Shown: in pieces, positions 5,916-12,012 of the stretch
How positions within the stretch are numbered: position 1 is the first letter of the stretch
How the letters are laid out: each line of letters begins with the position of its first letter
From: Chloroflexi bacterium UBA2235
Lineage (GTDB): Bacteria; Chloroflexota; UBA11872; UBA12225
NCBI GenBank assembly: GCA_002347925.1
Contig: DDYL01000135.1
Span: forward strand, 11,382 to 23,393
DNA length: 12,012 bases
Direction: 5' to 3'
Notes under the pieces: generated by a model
Seen by the model: only the letters and a program-made list of their open reading frames with translations
Database searches by the model: none
Told to the model about the DNA's origin: nothing
Position numbers and translations under genes: made by a program

Positions 5916-7058
5916 TTAGCTGACCCGGGCCATCACTTTCCCACCGACAATGGTCGTGCGCGCCACAATCTGCCGACGCACCGTTTCGGACACCCCGTAG
6001 GAGTCGGTCAGGACCACCTCCCGGTCCTCAACCGCGAGGATCGCAACATCGGCAAGATGCCCCGGGCGCAGCGACCCGATCCGGTCGCCCCACCCGATTG
6101 CCTTTGCCGGACGGGAGGTAGAGGCCGCAACCACGTCCACGAGTGGCATGCCCATGTGCAGCAGCCTCGTCATCGTTGCCGGCATGTCGATCGACACCGG
6201 CGGGCGGATGCTGTTGATATGGACGTCCGTCGAAATCGTGTCGGGCCAGAAGTCCTGGTCAGCCAGGTGATGCGCGGTCGTCCAGTTGAAACTGCCCGAT
6301 CCGTGCCCAATGTCAAATAGCACCCCACGGTCACGGGCTGCCCTTACCTCAGGCTTGACCCGACCGTCACGCTCGGTCAGGCGCGTCACCGGCTGCCCTT
6401 TCCACGCGTGCGTCACCATGTCGCCCTTGCGCAGGGCCGCCAGACCCTCCTCGAAGACCGGTGGCGGATCACCGATGTGCATCATGACCGGTACCTGCGC
6501 CGCCCGGGCCGCCGCGATGGCGTGCCAGACCGGCTGCAACGAGTTGTCCTCACCGAACGCATTGCGGCTTGCCCGCACCTTCACGCCGACGATCAGGTCG
6601 CGGTTCGCCTCAACCACCCGTGCCGTCTCCGTCGGGTCAACGAACCGGCCATAGCCACATTCGGGCATTGCGACCAGACCAATGATGGAGATGTTCAGGA
6701 ACGCGAGCACACGGCTTTGAGATGGTTCGACGATGAACCGACGGAACCCGTCCCACGTCGCCGCCCCGACGCTCCCGGCATCAACTTGCGTCGATGTGCC
6801 GCTTCGTGACGCCAACGGATCGGCATCAATGGAGAGCGGGGTGACGCCCGCGTAGACGTGAGCATGCAGGTCGATCAGTCCCGGAGTCACAATGCACCCG
6901 GTCGCATCGATAAGTTCCGCACCATCGCGCGCCAGTGCCGGACCCACCGCCGCGATGCGTCCGTCACGGATTCCCACATCGGCGACACGATTGGTCCCGG
7001 TCTCCGGGTCTATCACGGTCCCGCCGTGCACCACAAGGTCAAATGTCGGTGTCATCAT
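5916..7058 (-). CDS. COG3964-type metal-dependent amidohydrolase/deacetylase
   Basis: 380 residues, a usual length for amidohydrolase-superfamily enzymes. The N-terminal and C-terminal beta-strands (about 6-58 and 328-380) form the small sandwich domain around a barrel. Metal and catalytic residues fit the binuclear plan: D63-L-H65-A-H67 after strand 1, K160 in GVKVRAS as the likely carboxylated bridging Lys, H194 in MMHIGDPPP, H252 in DIGHGSGSF, and D278 in STDVH. H217 in THAWKG is also conserved-looking. These motifs match the predicted amidohydrolase/deacetylase group COG3964, often mislabelled dihydroorotase. A characterised relative, Agrobacterium Atu3266, hydrolyses acetyl-(R)-mandelate. 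The substrate here is unknown; an O- or N-acyl carboxylic acid is a reasonable guess. Two adjacent ATGs (7058 and 7055) leave the start ambiguous by one codon, and the ribosome site is weak. It lies 156 bases after the amidase gene, in the same orientation, with a stem-loop between, so co-transcription is possible but not assured. Confidence 0.9.
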   Translation of the reverse strand: MMTPTFDLVVHGGTVIDPETGTNRVADVGIRDGRIAAVGPALARDGAELIDATGCIVTPGLIDLHAHVYAGVTPLSIDADPLASRSGTSTQVDAGSVGAATWDGFRRFIVEPSQSRVLAFLNISIIGLVAMPECGYGRFVDPTETARVVEANRDLIVGVKVRASRNAFGEDNSLQPVWHAIAAARAAQVPVMMHIGDPPPVFEEGLAALRKGDMVTHAWKGQPVTRLTERDGRVKPEVRAARDRGVLFDIGHGSGSFNWTTAHHLADQDFWPDTISTDVHINSIRPPVSIDMPATMTRLLHMGMPLVDVVAASTSRPAKAIGWGDRIGSLRPGHLADVAILAVEDREVVLTDSYGVSETVRRQIVARTTIVGGKVMARVS

Positions 7059-7156
7059 GCCGGTCAGGATAGCCTCACCGATCCGGTACCGGCAGTGCAG
7101 GTCGCTGAAAGCATTCCGCCCTCATAAAGGCGTGCTCATACCCAGACTGACCGGTG

Positions 7157-7191
7157 CGTCTCCACCTTCCCGTTTCGGAAAGGAGGAGACG
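7157..7191. terminator. Stem-loop between amidase and amidohydrolase genes
   Basis: The 35 bases fold into a hairpin with 14 of 16 positions paired (CGTCTCC with GGAGACG outside, CCTT/AAGG and CCG/CGG inside) and a TTT loop. It sits 24 bases beyond the amidase stop on the minus strand. There is no T-tract after it. It may be a terminator for the importer-amidase operon or an intercistronic processing site leading to the amidohydrolase gene. Confidence 0.5.
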
Positions 7192-7214
7192 ACTGCACAC
7201 CACTGGAGATTGCG

Positions 7215-8336
7215 CTAGACGAAGATCTCGAGAGGCAGGAAGGCCGTGACGATGAAGTTCGGCACGTCAACCAGTTCCGATACCTTGAGGTCCACCGCCA
7301 CCGAACAGATCGCATACGCCTGCTGGCGGGTATATCCGTGTTCACGCACGATGTATTCGATCATCCCAAGCAGGGCGTTCTTGGCCGCCAGGGTTGCATC
7401 GCCACCATGGTTCTCGTCATCCGCGGTGATCGGCATGCCCGGGATCGCGACGAACCGACCCGGCGAAGAACGGTAGGGCACCGCGTCAGTACCGGTGCGA
7501 GCCAGATAGAACGACCGGATGCCCTTGCTTGCCGCGGCGCCTTTGTGCAGGTGGAACTCAAAGGTCGACTCCGACCGCATCTCGATTGCGGTGCCACACG
7601 TCTCGCTGTCACCCTGCGCGAAATGCACATCGCCCACACTGAAGAGGCCACCGGGGGCCGAGACGGGGATATAGATCGAGGTGCCGGGGTTCAGTTGCTT
7701 GATGTCGATGTTGCCCGCGACCTCACGCGGTGGGATCGTGCGCAGGGCGTGTCCGGCGATGAGCGGATCACCCGGCACTGCCCCAACCGGATCGGGGGGC
7801 ATCGCGAACCCGCCGCGTGCCACCAGGGAGGCCTCGCGCTTGGCGATCCGTTCGCGCAGTGCACGACCAGGGGCCAGCCCGATCACTCCCGGATGCGCGA
7901 GGTAGGGAATGCGCACTCCCGGCAGGTCACCGGATTCGGCGAACCCGTCAGCGATCGTCCATCGCACTAGATGCGGATCAGGGAAGTGATCGGCAAGGAA
8001 CCCGAACCCCGGAACCTGCACGGTATAGCCAAACGACGCCGGGACGATATCGACGACGCGCACTTCAAGGAGGTCGCCCTCCTCGGCACCATCGATTGCA
8101 ACCGGACCCGTGAGAGGATGCACCGGTCCGAGATCGATTTTGGCAATCTCATCAAGGGTTGACTGACGCGTGACCTGCCCATCGAAGGCATCTCGCGTCT
8201 GCATGGTCACCCGGTCACCGGACCGCGCATGGATCACCGGACGGATGTCCTCGTGCCAGCGATTGTGTCCGACTTCGGGCTGCTGGATCAGGGGCCGGGA
8301 TTCGTCAATGTCGATGCGGTGTGTGGTGCCGGTCAT
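7215..8336 (-). CDS. Acetamidase/formamidase family protein
   Basis: 373 residues matching the FmdA/AmdA family (PF03069). Visible signatures: VGHNRWHEDIRPV at about residues 22-34, GPVAIDGAEEGDLLEV near 76-91, a PYLAHPGVIGLAPG block near 144-157, GNIDIKQL at about 211-218 after the PPREV segment, and SVGDVHFAQGDSETCGTAIEM near 236-256. The family hydrolyses short amides such as formamide or acetamide to the acid and ammonia in the cytosol. Many members are untested, so the true amide may be larger. The ATG at 8336 has a textbook AAGGAGG six bases upstream, so the start is secure. The gene follows the MalG-type permease by 70 bases in the same orientation. This points to a role in breaking down the imported compound and releasing ammonia. 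Confidence 0.92.
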   Translation of the reverse strand: MTGTTHRIDIDESRPLIQQPEVGHNRWHEDIRPVIHARSGDRVTMQTRDAFDGQVTRQSTLDEIAKIDLGPVHPLTGPVAIDGAEEGDLLEVRVVDIVPASFGYTVQVPGFGFLADHFPDPHLVRWTIADGFAESGDLPGVRIPYLAHPGVIGLAPGRALRERIAKREASLVARGGFAMPPDPVGAVPGDPLIAGHALRTIPPREVAGNIDIKQLNPGTSIYIPVSAPGGLFSVGDVHFAQGDSETCGTAIEMRSESTFEFHLHKGAAASKGIRSFYLARTGTDAVPYRSSPGRFVAIPGMPITADDENHGGDATLAAKNALLGMIEYIVREHGYTRQQAYAICSVAVDLKVSELVDVPNFIVTAFLPLEIFV

Positions 8337-8342
8337 TACGTG

Positions 8343-8349
8343 CCTCCTT
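8343..8349 (-). promoter_or_regulatory. Strong ribosome binding site of the amidase gene
   Basis: The minus strand reads AAGGAGG with a six-base spacer to the ATG at 8336. It is the strongest Shine-Dalgarno in the window and suggests high translation of the amidase relative to its neighbours. Confidence 0.8.
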
Positions 8350-8406
8350 ATGACAAGTCTACGCCGCCATCTGCACGACTCAAGGGCACCATCAGCACCG
8401 TATCAG

Positions 8407-9321
8407 TCAGAACTTCAACCCCTCCATCAACCCCCGCACAAACCACCTTTGCGTCGCCAGGAAGAATATGGCGACTGGGGAGGATGCCATGACAAAGGCA
8501 GCCGCCTGTGACCCATAACTGGTGAACTCCCCAAACTCCATCGAGACACCAAGGAATTGCATCGCCATCCCAATGCCGAGGGTGAACAGCTCACGGTTAT
8601 CAATCATTGTGAGGGTGAACAGGTACTCGCCCCAGACCCTGATGAACTCGAACAACGCTACGACCATCATCGATCCCGTAGCCATCGGCGCCATGACATA
8701 CCAGAACGCCTGGAAGCGGTTGCATCCGTCAATCAGCGCCGCGTCTTCGAAGTCTGGAGGCAGGTTCAGGAATGACTGGCGCATGATGAAGACTGGCACC
8801 GCCAGTCCGGCGGAGAATGCCAGGATCAACCCAAATAGGCTGTTGCGCAACCCAAGAAAACTCATGAGTTCGTACTGCGCCATCAGTCCACCCGCACGGG
8901 GCACAAAGATGAGCATGATCATTGTGTAGAAGATCAGGTCGCGGCCTTTGAAGCGCAATCGAGCGAACCCATAACCCGCAAGCGTCGCCAGAATCGTCTG
9001 CAGAACGGTAGCCCCAAGGGTGACGATGAGTGAATTGCGGAAGAAGAGATCGAAACCGGTTAGACGCTTGATTGCATATTGGTAGTTTGCAATAGTGGGA
9101 TTTAAGGTGATGAAACTCGGCGTTGCCTGAAAGAGTTCCGCGCGTGTCTTCAATGAAGAGGCGATTGTCCAGATGATCGGTGCGAGAAAGTACAGCAAGA
9201 GCAACCACAGCAACAATCGCGCTGAAATCCCACCTCGGTACTTGACCAACCAACCAAACGCGGTTGACATAGGCGTCCTGACCGGACGTGGCGGTGGCAA
9301 GGTGGTCGACAAACCGGACAT
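8407..9321 (-). CDS. ABC transporter permease, MalG type (carbohydrate uptake CUT1 family)
   Basis: 304 residues with six predicted membrane spans (first at about 33-56, last at about 273-293). The ATPase-docking EAA loop is at about residues 192-212, reading EDAALIDGCNRFQAFWYVMAP. The C-terminus FVRGLMEGLKF is the usual MalG-type ending. It pairs with the MalF-type protein to form the inner-membrane channel. The start at 9321 is chosen because its ATG overlaps the upstream stop as TGATG and AGGGAGGG lies four bases before it. The frame opens further upstream, at 9417, but that part lies inside the upstream permease gene. CUT1 family membership suggests sugars or sugar-like solutes, yet many Chloroflexota members carry other organic compounds, and the amidase next door hints at a nitrogen-containing substrate. 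Confidence 0.93.
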   Translation of the reverse strand: MSGLSTTLPPPRPVRTPMSTAFGWLVKYRGGISARLLLWLLLLYFLAPIIWTIASSLKTRAELFQATPSFITLNPTIANYQYAIKRLTGFDLFFRNSLIVTLGATVLQTILATLAGYGFARLRFKGRDLIFYTMIMLIFVPRAGGLMAQYELMSFLGLRNSLFGLILAFSAGLAVPVFIMRQSFLNLPPDFEDAALIDGCNRFQAFWYVMAPMATGSMMVVALFEFIRVWGEYLFTLTMIDNRELFTLGIGMAMQFLGVSMEFGEFTSYGSQAAAFVMASSPVAIFFLATQRWFVRGLMEGLKF

Positions 9322-10283
9322 CACACCCTCCCTGACCGCAGCAGGCGGAACACCAAGCCCGAGATTCCCATGGATGTCAGGCCAACGGTCAGGTTCATCG
9401 CCGCCGCGTACCCCCACCGGAGGTCACCCTGAAGGAATGCGACTTCATAGGCGTAGCGGCCAATCAACCGACCCGCACCCTCCGGTCCGGCATCGGTCAC
9501 CCCGTAATAGATGAGCGATGCCTCGGCCTCGCCGAGTACACCGGCAGCCAGCACGAAAATCACCGTGAACGTTGGCAACAGAAGGGGAATGGTGATGGCA
9601 GTCAGGCGCTTCCACCAACCTGCACCGTCAATCGATGCGGCTTCATAGAGTTCACCATTGATGCTGTAAAGACCCACTAGCAGCAGTAATACGTTGCTCC
9701 CCATCGCCTTCCATGCCGCAATCGTTGCCAGAATCGGCACGACGGCACGTGCATCCCTAAGCCACGCGGATATCGCCGGACCGAATAGTCCCTTCAAAAG
9801 TACTGCGATGTACCCGAATTCCGGACTGAGGAACTGGCGCCAAACGAGCAAGGCGACCGACGCAGGCAAGATCACGGGTAGGTAGGAGATGACCCGGTAC
9901 ACGCCCGCTTCACGAGGGCCGTGCACTTGGCTTATCAGTACCGCAACAAAGAATGCCATGATGAAGTTCAGCGCGAAGTAAATTGCTGTGTACTGCAGTG
10001 AGCGACCAAATGATTCCCAGAAGACCCGATCATTCGCCATTGCAAACCAATTATCGAAACCGTTGAACGGGGCATAATCCGGAACCAGATAGCGGTAATC
10101 AGAAAATGCGATTACCAATCCCCGAACGATCGGGTAGGCATTGAAAATAAGGAAGAGTACGACCGCCGGACCGACGAACAAGAAGCCGGCAATGCTCTCA
10201 CCCCACGCCTCACGGCGCAGGGCGCGCACTGCCTGCCACCACGCCGACGCCGTGGCCGCCGCTCCGGACGGAGACGTCGCCAT
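9321..10283 (-). CDS. ABC transporter permease, MalF type (carbohydrate uptake CUT1 family)
   Basis: 320 residues with six predicted membrane spans (the first begins at about residue 31, IAGFLFVGPAVVLFLIF). The EAA loop at about residues 214-237 reads EAASIDGAGWWKRLTAITIP, which contacts the ATPase. It forms the channel with the MalG-type protein encoded downstream and overlaps that gene by one base. The ATG at 10283 has GAGGGAG seven bases upstream. The same frame opens at 10406, but the extra residues would cross the intergenic hairpin and look non-coding. No ATPase gene lies in the cluster. This is common where one MsmK/MalK-like ATPase serves several importers, but that ATPase must be encoded outside the window. 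Confidence 0.93.
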   Translation of the reverse strand: MATSPSGAAATASAWWQAVRALRREAWGESIAGFLFVGPAVVLFLIFNAYPIVRGLVIAFSDYRYLVPDYAPFNGFDNWFAMANDRVFWESFGRSLQYTAIYFALNFIMAFFVAVLISQVHGPREAGVYRVISYLPVILPASVALLVWRQFLSPEFGYIAVLLKGLFGPAISAWLRDARAVVPILATIAAWKAMGSNVLLLLVGLYSINGELYEAASIDGAGWWKRLTAITIPLLLPTFTVIFVLAAGVLGEAEASLIYYGVTDAGPEGAGRLIGRYAYEVAFLQGDLRWGYAAAMNLTVGLTSMGISGLVFRLLRSGRV

Positions 10284-10316
10284 CAACTCACTCCCTCGAT
10301 GGGTCAGGTAGTCGGC

Positions 10317-10352
10317 GGGCATGACTGACTGCGTACGTGTTCTGTCATGCCC
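10317..10352. repeat. Intercistronic stem-loop between binding-protein and permease genes
   Basis: GGGCATGAC (10317-10325) and GTCATGCCC (10344-10352) form a perfect nine-pair stem with an 18-base loop. It lies 22 bases after the stop of the binding-protein gene and 33 bases before the permease start. Stem-loops at this place in binding-protein-dependent operons, as in malE-malF, protect the upstream mRNA or cause partial termination, so that far more binding protein than permease is made. No T-run follows on the minus strand. Confidence 0.6.
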
Positions 10353-10374
10353 ACCGATTGGCGCCAGGCAAGGG

Positions 10375-11778
10375 CTACTTGAGTTGCTTCGCGACCTCTT
10401 CGTCAACCTCTTTGCGAGTTGCGCTCATCGCTTCCTTGATGCCAATCTCGCCCTTGAAGAAGCGATCGAGGTGAGGCCACATCTTGGCCTCAGTTATGGC
10501 GTAGGCACCAGCCACCGGTAGCGAGATTATTTGGCTATTCGGCACAAGTTTCAGGACATCGTAAACCTCGGAAAGATCCTTATTGTCCTTGAGAACTTTG
10601 TCGATCCAGTTTTGATGGACTGGTTGCCCCGAAAACGTCGTCACGCCCCTCCACCACCGCTCGGCGATGGTTCCATCCGGACCGAGAATGGAGAGTAGCC
10701 AGTCAGTTGCCAACTGTGGATTGGGTGCACCAGGAAAGACGAACCCGGAGTCGATGTGCACCCATGTCCGTGGCGGGGCACTGGCGTTGGCCTGTGCCGG
10801 ATTGGCGCCCTTGACCTTTGCGGTTCCCCAGACCTGCCGCCCGATGCGCACCAGGGAGTGCGAGCCGAGCGAGAATGCAAACTTGCCCTTCTGCCAGACA
10901 TCCATCGAGTCGCCATGCGGATCCAGACGCGCCAAACCGTCATCCTTCCACTTCTTGAGCATCTCGAGGAGCATGAACCACTCCTGGCTCTCGAATTTCA
11001 GGACACCCTGGTCATCAAAAGGTTTCTCGATAAACGTCGTGAACATCGTGCCAAGTGTCCGGAACATGTCACGAGAAATACCCATCGCGACTACCTCGTC
11101 CTTGGCAAGGATAGGCTTCATCTTGCGCATCATCTTGTCGACTTCGTCCCATGTCGCAGGGAACTTGTCGTAGCCAGCCATCTGGAGATAGTCCTCGCGA
11201 TACCCCACCAGATGGACATTTGCCTTCATGGGAATGAAATACTGCTTGCCCTGGAACTGAAGTGCATCGTAGATCCGTGAAGTGAAGTACGACTCCTTCT
11301 GCTTGCCACCCCATGCAACCTTGCTGGTCTTCAGGTAGTCGTCCAGTGGCGCCACCAGGCCCGCCTTGATGTACTTGAATGAATCGAAGAAGGCCGCGTA
11401 CCCGTGCCCACTCCAACGGAGGTTCTTCTCTTTTATCTGGGCGAGAACCTTGGTGTCCCACCCTTGCGCGGTCTCTTCAAGCGTGACATTCCCGAGGTCG
11501 GCGCGCTCCTGATTGAAGCGAACCGTAGCGTCCAGCATGCCAAGGTCTGCCCAAGTCTTGTCGACCATGGTGATGATCTTGTTGCTTGCAGCAGCGGGCG
11601 CGGCTGCAGCGGTGGTAGGTGCGACCGCAGGCGCCGACGTCGGTGCCGCGGCTGCCGGTGCCTTGGTTGGATCTGCAGGCTTTCCCACTGCGGGAGCCTG
11701 AGGCGCTGCCTCACCGCACGCCGCAAGCAACGCACTGATGGATACCGCCCCACTTTGCAATAACCGCCGACGTTCCAT
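10375..11778 (-). CDS. ABC transporter substrate-binding lipoprotein (extracellular family 1)
   Basis: 467 residues from the ATG at 11778. The N-terminus has RRRLLQ at about residues 3-8, a short hydrophobic stretch, and a lipobox LAAC with the lipidated Cys at 21. The double Arg suggests possible Tat export. Residues 24-65 are a low-complexity Ala/Pro/Thr linker typical of Chloroflexota binding proteins. The rest is a two-lobe extracytoplasmic domain with segments usual in family 1 solute-binding proteins: AGLVAPLDDYL, YFIPMKANVHLVGYREDYL, and FPATWDEVDKMMRKM. It captures the solute at the outer face of the membrane and delivers it to the two permeases encoded next. The ligand is not evident. 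A TTG at 11787 could add three residues, but AGGGGAG lies 11 bases before the ATG and only two from the TTG, so the ATG is preferred. A promoter with good consensus lies about 95 bases upstream. Confidence 0.92.
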   Translation of the reverse strand: MERRRLLQSGAVSISALLAACGEAAPQAPAVGKPADPTKAPAAAAPTSAPAVAPTTAAAAPAAASNKIITMVDKTWADLGMLDATVRFNQERADLGNVTLEETAQGWDTKVLAQIKEKNLRWSGHGYAAFFDSFKYIKAGLVAPLDDYLKTSKVAWGGKQKESYFTSRIYDALQFQGKQYFIPMKANVHLVGYREDYLQMAGYDKFPATWDEVDKMMRKMKPILAKDEVVAMGISRDMFRTLGTMFTTFIEKPFDDQGVLKFESQEWFMLLEMLKKWKDDGLARLDPHGDSMDVWQKGKFAFSLGSHSLVRIGRQVWGTAKVKGANPAQANASAPPRTWVHIDSGFVFPGAPNPQLATDWLLSILGPDGTIAERWWRGVTTFSGQPVHQNWIDKVLKDNKDLSEVYDVLKLVPNSQIISLPVAGAYAITEAKMWPHLDRFFKGEIGIKEAMSATRKEVDEEVAKQLK

Positions 11779-11798
11779 TCTTCTCAACTCTCCCCTTT

Positions 11799-11814
11799 AC
11801 CGTCCCCCGACGGT
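11799..11814. repeat. Leader hairpin next to the binding-protein ribosome site
   Basis: ACCGTC and GACGGT form a six-pair stem with a four-base C loop (G loop on the transcript). It ends immediately before the AAAGGGGAG ribosome site of the binding-protein gene. It could stabilise the mRNA 5' end or affect ribosome access. No riboswitch class is recognisable. Confidence 0.4.
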
Positions 11815-11868
11815 GGCTAATGGCTGACTACGAAACGCACCCGCGCGCGTTCCAAACAGCCTCTAGGC

Positions 11869-11891
11869 TTGCAATCTACTTCGGTTGCAAA
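11869..11891. promoter_or_regulatory. Candidate operator: paired TTGCAA sites over the importer promoter
   Basis: On the plus strand, CTTGCAA (11869-11875) and TTGCAAAG (11885-11892) form an inverted pair; each TTGCAA is itself a palindrome. They cover the spacer and the -10 box, where a bound repressor would block transcription. A related ATGCAA lies at 11928-11933, and AGGCTTGCA occurs at both 11865-11873 and 11946-11954. The regulator is not encoded in the window. Confidence 0.4.
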
Positions 11892-11901
11892 GTGGTGTCA
11901 A
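11873..11901 (-). promoter_or_regulatory. Sigma-70-type promoter of the importer operon
   Basis: On the minus strand a perfect -35 TTGACA (11896-11901) is followed by a 17-base spacer and TAGATT (11873-11878), matching four of six -10 positions. Transcription would start near 11866 and leave an approximately 90-base leader. It is the best promoter match found in the window. Confidence 0.65.
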
Positions 11902-11943
11902 ATACGCTGAAACACCGGCGCGGAACCATGCAACCCTCGCACC

Positions 11944-12012
11944 TCAGGCTTGCACGGACCAGAAGCCGTTCGGCTCGTCCAGCATCACCGGTCCTCGAAC
12001 ATTCGCCCAAGG
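11944..12012 (-). CDS. Possible C-terminal end of an upstream gene (partial)
   Basis: Reading left from the right edge on the minus strand, 22 codons followed by TGA at 11946-11944 encode a protein-like tail ending FWSVQA. The composition (Trp, Asn, Asp, Pro) is plausible for real coding sequence. The stop lies 43 bases before the -35 box of the importer promoter. The fragment is too short to assign a family, and it may be chance. Confidence 0.35.
   Translation of the reverse strand, partial: PWANVRGPVMLDEPNGFWSVQA

Noticed and set aside
7338..7970. Plus-strand open frame of about 210 codons
   Set aside because: It is antisense to the amidase gene, with Arg/Gly/His-rich composition and no motif.
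10284..10406. Upstream extension of the MalF-type permease
   Set aside because: The extra 41 codons cross the intergenic hairpin and overlap the binding-protein gene. A good ribosome site precedes the ATG at 10283.
1..12012. tRNA, rRNA, riboswitch or mobile element
   Set aside because: Reading both strands, I saw no tRNA-like arms, conserved riboswitch cores, transposase motifs or terminal inverted repeats. Small unknown RNAs cannot be excluded without folding and comparative searches.

Overview
This is a GC-rich stretch of bacterial chromosome with ten protein genes complete or nearly complete and a possible gene tail at the right edge. All run on the minus strand except one small membrane-protein gene. 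No tRNA, rRNA, insertion sequence, prophage gene or CRISPR array was seen. The best guess for the source is an environmental Chloroflexota (Thermomicrobia- or SAR202-like). The reasons are a substrate-binding lipoprotein with a long Ala/Pro/Thr linker and an RR motif before the lipobox, importers without their own ATPase, and a mix of enolase-superfamily and amidohydrolase-superfamily catabolic genes. This assignment is an inference from gene style, not from a marker gene.

Right half (about 5916-12012, read right to left). A strong-looking promoter (TTGACA, 17 bp, TAGATT) precedes a solute-binding lipoprotein and two MalF/MalG-type permeases, then an acetamidase/formamidase-family amidase. 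After a 156 bp gap with a stem-loop comes a COG3964-type metal-dependent amidohydrolase. The layout suggests import of a small organic compound followed by hydrolysis of amide or ester bonds. No ABC ATPase is present, so a shared ATPase elsewhere would have to power the importer.

Middle (about 3210-5849). A plus-strand gene encodes a four-helix membrane protein very rich in Met and His. It converges on the amidohydrolase gene, and a strong hairpin lies between them. To its left, a FAD-dependent oxidoreductase of the type found in phosphonate clusters overlaps a true phosphonoacetaldehyde hydrolase (PhnX). Together they could convert 2-aminoethylphosphonate or an N-alkyl derivative to phosphonoacetaldehyde and then to acetaldehyde plus phosphate. 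No PhnW transaminase is visible.

Left third (1-3209). A 181 bp intergenic region carries a two-unit imperfect 43 bp repeat and a third copy of its core motif. It is followed by a mandelate racemase/muconate lactonizing-type enolase-superfamily enzyme, a DUF4188 protein, and an SbtA-family sodium-dependent bicarbonate permease that runs off the left edge. The main points to follow up are the oxidase-phosphonatase pair, the repeat array before the enolase-superfamily gene, the Met/His-rich membrane protein, and the importer-amidase-amidohydrolase unit.
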